Assembly (NCBI GenBank): GCA_050943435.1
Contig: JBMNPE010000059.1
Coordinates: forward strand, 1-9,217
Length of the DNA: 9,217 nucleotides
Origin: RGIG5675 sp050943435
GTDB taxonomy: Bacteria; Bacillota; Clostridia; Oscillospirales; Ruminococcaceae
Direction of reading: 5' to 3'
The translations under genes and the position numbers were made by a program. The notes under the pieces were generated by a model, which was not told the origin of the DNA, did no database searches, and saw nothing but the letters and a program-made list of their open reading frames with translations. Numbering within the stretch: position 1 is the stretch's first letter; every line of letters begins with the position of its first letter. Positions 6,716-9,217 of this stretch are shown here, in pieces.

Positions 6716-8330
6716 GATAATATGTTACTGTATTGATCATGTCCATGTACATGTCTCTGAAATCGTCTTCCTCGAGATAATTCTCTATGGCTTCATATCC
6801 TATTTCATCCGACAGCCTCCAGTATCCGAACTCCTTCATGGATCTGGTGAATACAGTCTTGTCCCCGGAATTGTCTATGTCGTAGTATCCGCACACAATA
6901 TTGAACAGCTCATCCCTGGCCTCGTCAGCCTCAGGGCTGCCGCTGTGGATGATATCTATGAGGGACTGGGCTCCTTCCAGTCCCATGGACGATATCGAAT
7001 ACACATCTACTGTCTCCAGCTTACCGGACAGATATGCATCCGTGTTGTACTCCGCAATGCGAGCGTCGATGTTTGAGAAGCCCATCGCCATGATGATGAC
7101 TGCCGCCGCGGCAGCAGATATCTTGAACACCGGCACCTTCCTTACGTAGAGCCTCACGATAAGAGCCAGGAAAACAACTCCCAGGAATATCATGAAGGCG
7201 CTTGTCTGTATCCTCTTTTGTGTGAGCCCGAACCTGTCCATATAGAGGACCATTTTGGAAAGGGCCGTCGCAATAATGACCAGCGTGAATATGGAGATGA
7301 AGGTGTCGAGCGCTTTCGTGAAGCCGTTGAGCCTGCCCTCTGCCTTCTTTGAGAGTCCCGAGGTCAGCAGGACTATCAGCAGATTTATGCCTGCAATCGC
7401 GCACATCTCGAAGAAGCCCCTCCTCGCGTATGCAGCCGGAGTCAGGTCCTCCCCGGCGGGGAGCATGCCTCTGAATGCGCTGAAGAAATACGCGGTCTGT
7501 GAAAACAGGTAGAACAGGTAGCATACGGAAATCATAGTGAGGAATGAATTCACTGCAGTCGGATCCATCCCGCGGTTCCCGCTTTTCTCCGGGGAAACCC
7601 TCTGGCATGTCTTCTGCAGCCCCAGTGCATAGGACAGGAAGAACGGTACAGCGGCCAGGCCCACGAGAACCTTGATGAGCAGCGTCACCGGATCCCCGAA
7701 TACATTGTCCACGAATCCCTCAAACGCGGCATCGGCTGAGACGAGCAGCTGCACGATTATGATGAGAGGGATCACAGAGCACGCAATCCCGAGAAGCACC
7801 TTGGACAGCTTCCCTGCTTTGCCTTCCCTCTTTGAGAAGACAGACCGCATGGCGGTCCCGAGGTTCCGGAACGTATTTCCGAAAAGCGAATCGAGAGCGC
7901 TTGAGAGAGGCCCAAGGTCTGAGCTTCCGTCACGCCATCCCCCGAGGTAGCCAAGCCACTGGCCTCCGAGGAGCACGACAAGGATGAATGCCGAAAAGTT
8001 TACCCCGCTGTTTCCCGAAATTGAGAAAACCAGAGCGCATCCGAGGGACAGCACACCGCTTATATACGCGTATATGCCTATTGGGAAGAATCTCCTTTTC
8101 CGCATGAGATACAGCGTAAAGACTGCGAACATCACTGCATATGTGACGGTGAATCCAAGGGACATTCCTCCCCAGAGCGACGCCGGGATCCCGATAATGC
8201 ACGCTGCCGAAATCAATACTGCGGCAGTATTGTCCGACTTTTCCATCCTGTATACCGGCTTCTCCGCCGGAACTGTATATGCAGGAACGGAATACCCCTG
8301 CTGATAACCGTTGTTGCCAGTGCCGTCCAT
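6702..8330 (-). CDS. DUF4173/DUF4153-type polytopic membrane protein
   Basis: The 542-residue product is an integral membrane protein of unknown function. It opens with about 30 cytosol-like residues rich in Gly, Gln, Tyr and Pro, followed by four hydrophobic helices, a soluble loop (roughly 130-175, containing basic FSKREGKAGK), and about seven more helices up to residue 420. A soluble, acidic C-terminal segment of about 120 residues follows. The block YLFYLFSQTAYFFSAF followed by ARRGFFEMCAIAGINL is what I recognise as the DUF4173 core. The start overlaps the stop of the HTH gene by 1 nt (TAATG), with GGGAGG at 8338-8343 placed 7 nt upstream, so it is co-transcribed and coupled with the regulator. 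The family assignment is from memory of its motifs. No enzymatic residues are evident and I propose no function. Confidence 0.8.
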   Translation of the reverse strand: MDGTGNNGYQQGYSVPAYTVPAEKPVYRMEKSDNTAAVLISAACIIGIPASLWGGMSLGFTVTYAVMFAVFTLYLMRKRRFFPIGIYAYISGVLSLGCALVFSISGNSGVNFSAFILVVLLGGQWLGYLGGWRDGSSDLGPLSSALDSLFGNTFRNLGTAMRSVFSKREGKAGKLSKVLLGIACSVIPLIIIVQLLVSADAAFEGFVDNVFGDPVTLLIKVLVGLAAVPFFLSYALGLQKTCQRVSPEKSGNRGMDPTAVNSFLTMISVCYLFYLFSQTAYFFSAFRGMLPAGEDLTPAAYARRGFFEMCAIAGINLLIVLLTSGLSKKAEGRLNGFTKALDTFISIFTLVIIATALSKMVLYMDRFGLTQKRIQTSAFMIFLGVVFLALIVRLYVRKVPVFKISAAAAAVIIMAMGFSNIDARIAEYNTDAYLSGKLETVDVYSISSMGLEGAQSLIDIIHSGSPEADEARDELFNIVCGYYDIDNSGDKTVFTRSMKEFGYWRLSDEIGYEAIENYLEEDDFRDMYMDMINTVTYYHPGS

Positions 8331-8536
8331 TATTTTTCCTCCCTGTACTCAAGTATGTCCCCCGGCTGGCAGTCGAGTTCCCTGCAGATGGCATTGAGAG
8401 TCGAAAACCTTATGGCCTTTGCCTTCCCCGTCTTGAGTATGGAAAGGTTGGCCTGGGTAATTCCTATTCTCTGTGCCAGTTCGCCTGAGGACATCTTTCT
8501 CTTTGCGAGCATTACATCAAGATTTACAACTATCAT
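8330..8536 (-). CDS. YozG-like XRE-family helix-turn-helix regulator
   Basis: A 68-residue protein that is essentially one Cro/C1-type HTH domain. The pattern MIVVNLDVMLAKRKMSS, then ELAQRIGITQANLSILKTGK as the helix-turn-helix, then FSTLNAICRELDCQPGDILEY is close to the YozG-type regulators widespread in Bacillota. I place the start at the ATG at 8536, because family members begin MI(I/V)NLDVMLAKRKM; a GTG two codons earlier (8542) is possible. AAGGCGG, overlapping the end of the upstream gene, serves as a moderate ribosome binding site. It follows the DUF2975 gene by 12 nt and overlaps the DUF4173 gene by 1 nt. Such regulators commonly pair with DUF2975 proteins, so it probably regulates its own operon, but I found no confident operator palindrome near the operon promoter. 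Confidence 0.9.
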   Translation of the reverse strand: MIVVNLDVMLAKRKMSSGELAQRIGITQANLSILKTGKAKAIRFSTLNAICRELDCQPGDILEYREEK

Positions 8537-8548
8537 CTGCACACCGCC

Positions 8549-9016
8549 TTATATAGTGAGATCATTTTCTTTCCTGATCTCAACCGCGGCATTCATAACA
8601 TTTTTTACGACTCTGAGAATCAGCCCCATGAACGCGCCGGCGGCAGCTACGAATATGAAGCCGAGAGACCCCGAGAAAATGAGGTACGCGAGTGCTGCGG
8701 CGGCAGCCCCGAAGCATGCCCAGGAGATTTTTCTAAGATATCTTACGTTGTCCTGGATGAACACCTTCCCGTCCCTTATGTTCCCCAGCATCCTAAGGAG
8801 CATCCATATCGCCCAGAGTCCCGCTGCGAGACCGAGATAGGCACAGATGAGGCACGGTATCATGACCGAACTCTCAAGGGCTCCCGGAAGATTGGAATAT
8901 TCCCTATAATAGAGGCGGTACAGCCAAGGTGCGCCTATGAAGCATGCAGCAAAAACAGCTCCTGCTATCCAGCACACAATAATCGAAAGTTTCAGCGACT
9001 TGTCAGAATTCCACAT
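8549..9016 (-). CDS. DUF2975 family membrane protein
   Basis: The product (155 residues from the chosen start) has four hydrophobic segments: about 7-30, 46-72, 93-112 and 115-135. It starts MWNSDKSLKLSIIV and has a GKVFIQDNVRYLRKISW stretch between helices 2 and 3. The four-helix plan with a G-x-VF...NVRxLRxIS loop is what I recognise as DUF2975. The ATG at 9016 is preferred over one at 9031. GGAGGG at 9022-9027 lies 5 nt before 9016, whereas 9031 has no such site and would be almost at the expected transcription start. It is the first gene of the three-gene minus-strand operon, ahead of its YozG-like regulator. The function is unknown; a role in sensing a membrane or cell-surface state through the regulator is only an inference from the recurrent pairing. 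Confidence 0.85.
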   Translation of the reverse strand: MWNSDKSLKLSIIVCWIAGAVFAACFIGAPWLYRLYYREYSNLPGALESSVMIPCLICAYLGLAAGLWAIWMLLRMLGNIRDGKVFIQDNVRYLRKISWACFGAAAAALAYLIFSGSLGFIFVAAAGAFMGLILRVVKNVMNAAVEIRKENDLTI

Positions 9017-9042
9017 ATCTGCCCTCCGCATTTGATAGCTAA

Positions 9043-9071
9043 ATAATATATACTGATTTATCGTTTGTCAA
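9043..9071 (-). promoter_or_regulatory. SigmaA-type promoter of the DUF2975-HTH-DUF4173 operon
   Basis: On the minus strand TTGACA (9066-9071) is separated by exactly 17 nt from TATTAT (9043-9048), a near-consensus vegetative promoter. Transcription should begin around 9036, giving a leader of about 20 nt that includes the GGAGGG site of the DUF2975 gene. The stretch upstream of the -35 box (about 9072-9107) is almost pure A/T with A-tracts on this strand, which resembles an UP element and suggests a strong promoter. Confidence 0.85.
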
Positions 9072-9117
9072 TAAATTTTTTATAATTTTCGATATTTTTA
9101 TTTTTTTGACATTTCCC

Positions 9118-9146
9118 TTGCAATATACCCCCGCAGGGTATATAAT
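9118..9146 (+). promoter_or_regulatory. Promoter of the truncated right-hand gene
   Basis: TTGCAA (9118-9123) is followed after 17 nt by a perfect TATAAT (9141-9146). The expected start site is near 9153, leaving a leader of about 40 nt before the ATG at 9194. The entire spacer is occupied by a pseudo-palindrome whose right arm runs into the -10 box, so a bound repressor would block RNA polymerase. A separate TTGACA at 9106-9111 is too far from this -10 to be its partner. Confidence 0.8.
9124..9142. promoter_or_regulatory. CsoR/CstR-family-like operator 1
   Basis: TATACCC-N5-GGGTATA, a 19-bp pseudo-palindrome centred on 9133, fills the spacer between the -35 and -10 boxes and overlaps the first two bases of TATAAT. 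The A/T-flanked C-tract/G-tract layout resembles operators of the CsoR/CstR/FrmR family of copper and persulfide sensors. The family assignment is inferred from that layout; the regulator is not visible in the window. Confidence 0.6.
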
Positions 9147-9161
9147 CTATGCGATGGGAAA

Positions 9162-9180
9162 AATACCCCCTCAGGGTATT
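9162..9180. promoter_or_regulatory. CsoR/CstR-family-like operator 2
   Basis: AATACCC-N5-GGGTATT, centred on 9171, lies just after the predicted transcription start and 3 nt before the ribosome binding site. Its 17-bp core differs from operator 1 at one position only, the central base (G at 9133, T at 9171). The centre-to-centre distance is 38 bp. The second copy would strengthen repression or act as a roadblock. It could also form a weak RNA hairpin in the leader. Confidence 0.6.
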
Positions 9181-9193
9181 ATGGAGGATGCAT

Positions 9194-9217
9194 ATGAGCG
9201 AACAAGAAAAAAATACA
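9194..9217 (+). CDS. Start of an unidentified gene under the twin operators (cut by window end)
   Basis: Only eight codons are visible: MSEQEKNT, starting at the ATG at 9194. GGAGGA at 9183-9188 stands 5 nt upstream, a strong ribosome binding site. In-frame ATGs exist at 9188 and 9194; the first would overlap the ribosome binding site and is unlikely. The two TACCC/GGGTA operators immediately upstream suggest a gene for metal (copper) or sulfide handling, or the CsoR-family repressor itself under autoregulation. The short hydrophilic N-terminus fits a small regulator but is not diagnostic. The product cannot be identified from this window. Confidence 0.6.

Noticed and set aside
9017..9031. 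Longer start for the DUF2975 gene at 9031
   Set aside because: No ribosome binding site precedes it and it would sit only a few nt after the predicted transcription start; GGAGGG is placed for 9016.
9106..9111. TTGACA on the plus strand as the -35 box of the right-hand promoter
   Set aside because: It is 29 nt from TATAAT and has no -10 at normal spacing; TTGCAA at 9118 has the correct 17-nt spacing.
1..9217. Mobile elements, CRISPR arrays, tRNA/rRNA genes, T-box or other riboswitches
   Set aside because: No transposase-like frame, regularly spaced repeats, tRNA-like cloverleaf or riboswitch consensus was seen; almost all sequence is coding and the two intergenic regions are too short and are otherwise explained.

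Overview
The window reads as bacterial chromosome, most likely an anaerobic member of the Bacillota (Clostridia). The basis is strong GGAGG-type ribosome binding sites, a YozG-type regulator next to a DUF2975 membrane protein, a clostridial style of AroC and AroE, and a near-complete aromatic amino-acid gene cluster. Base composition is moderately G+C-rich, yet arginine is mostly AGG/AGA and isoleucine is often ATA. I cannot name a genus.

Positions 1-6603 (+ strand) hold one unbroken run of aromatic amino-acid genes: the 3' end of tyrA, then aroB, aroA, aroC, pheA, a fused aroE-aroK gene, and aroQ. Neighbours overlap by 4, 11, 4 and 20 nt or sit 0-3 nt apart, so this is almost certainly a single, translationally coupled operon. 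Together the genes encode every step from DAHP to chorismate, plus the prephenate branches towards phenylalanine (PheA) and tyrosine (TyrA). Only DAHP synthase is missing, and it may lie upstream of the window. A hairpin with a T-rich tail follows aroQ.

Positions 6604-6701 are a short convergent intergenic region with hairpins. Positions 6702-9016 (- strand) form a three-gene operon, read from high to low coordinate: a four-helix DUF2975 membrane protein, a 68-residue YozG-like XRE-family regulator, and a large polytopic DUF4173/DUF4153-type membrane protein. A consensus-like promoter with an A-tract upstream lies in front of it.

Positions 9017-9217 are an AT-rich divergent regulatory region. 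Its right half carries a + strand promoter with two nearly identical pseudo-palindromes (TACCC-N5-GGGTA core). One fills the -35/-10 spacer and the other lies in the leader. They resemble operators of the CsoR/CstR/FrmR family of metal or persulfide sensors. The gene they control starts at 9194 and is cut off after eight codons, so its identity is open. This twin-operator promoter, the AroE-AroK fusion and the DUF2975/HTH/DUF4173 cassette are the points most worth following up. I found no clearly new defence, mobile or RNA system.
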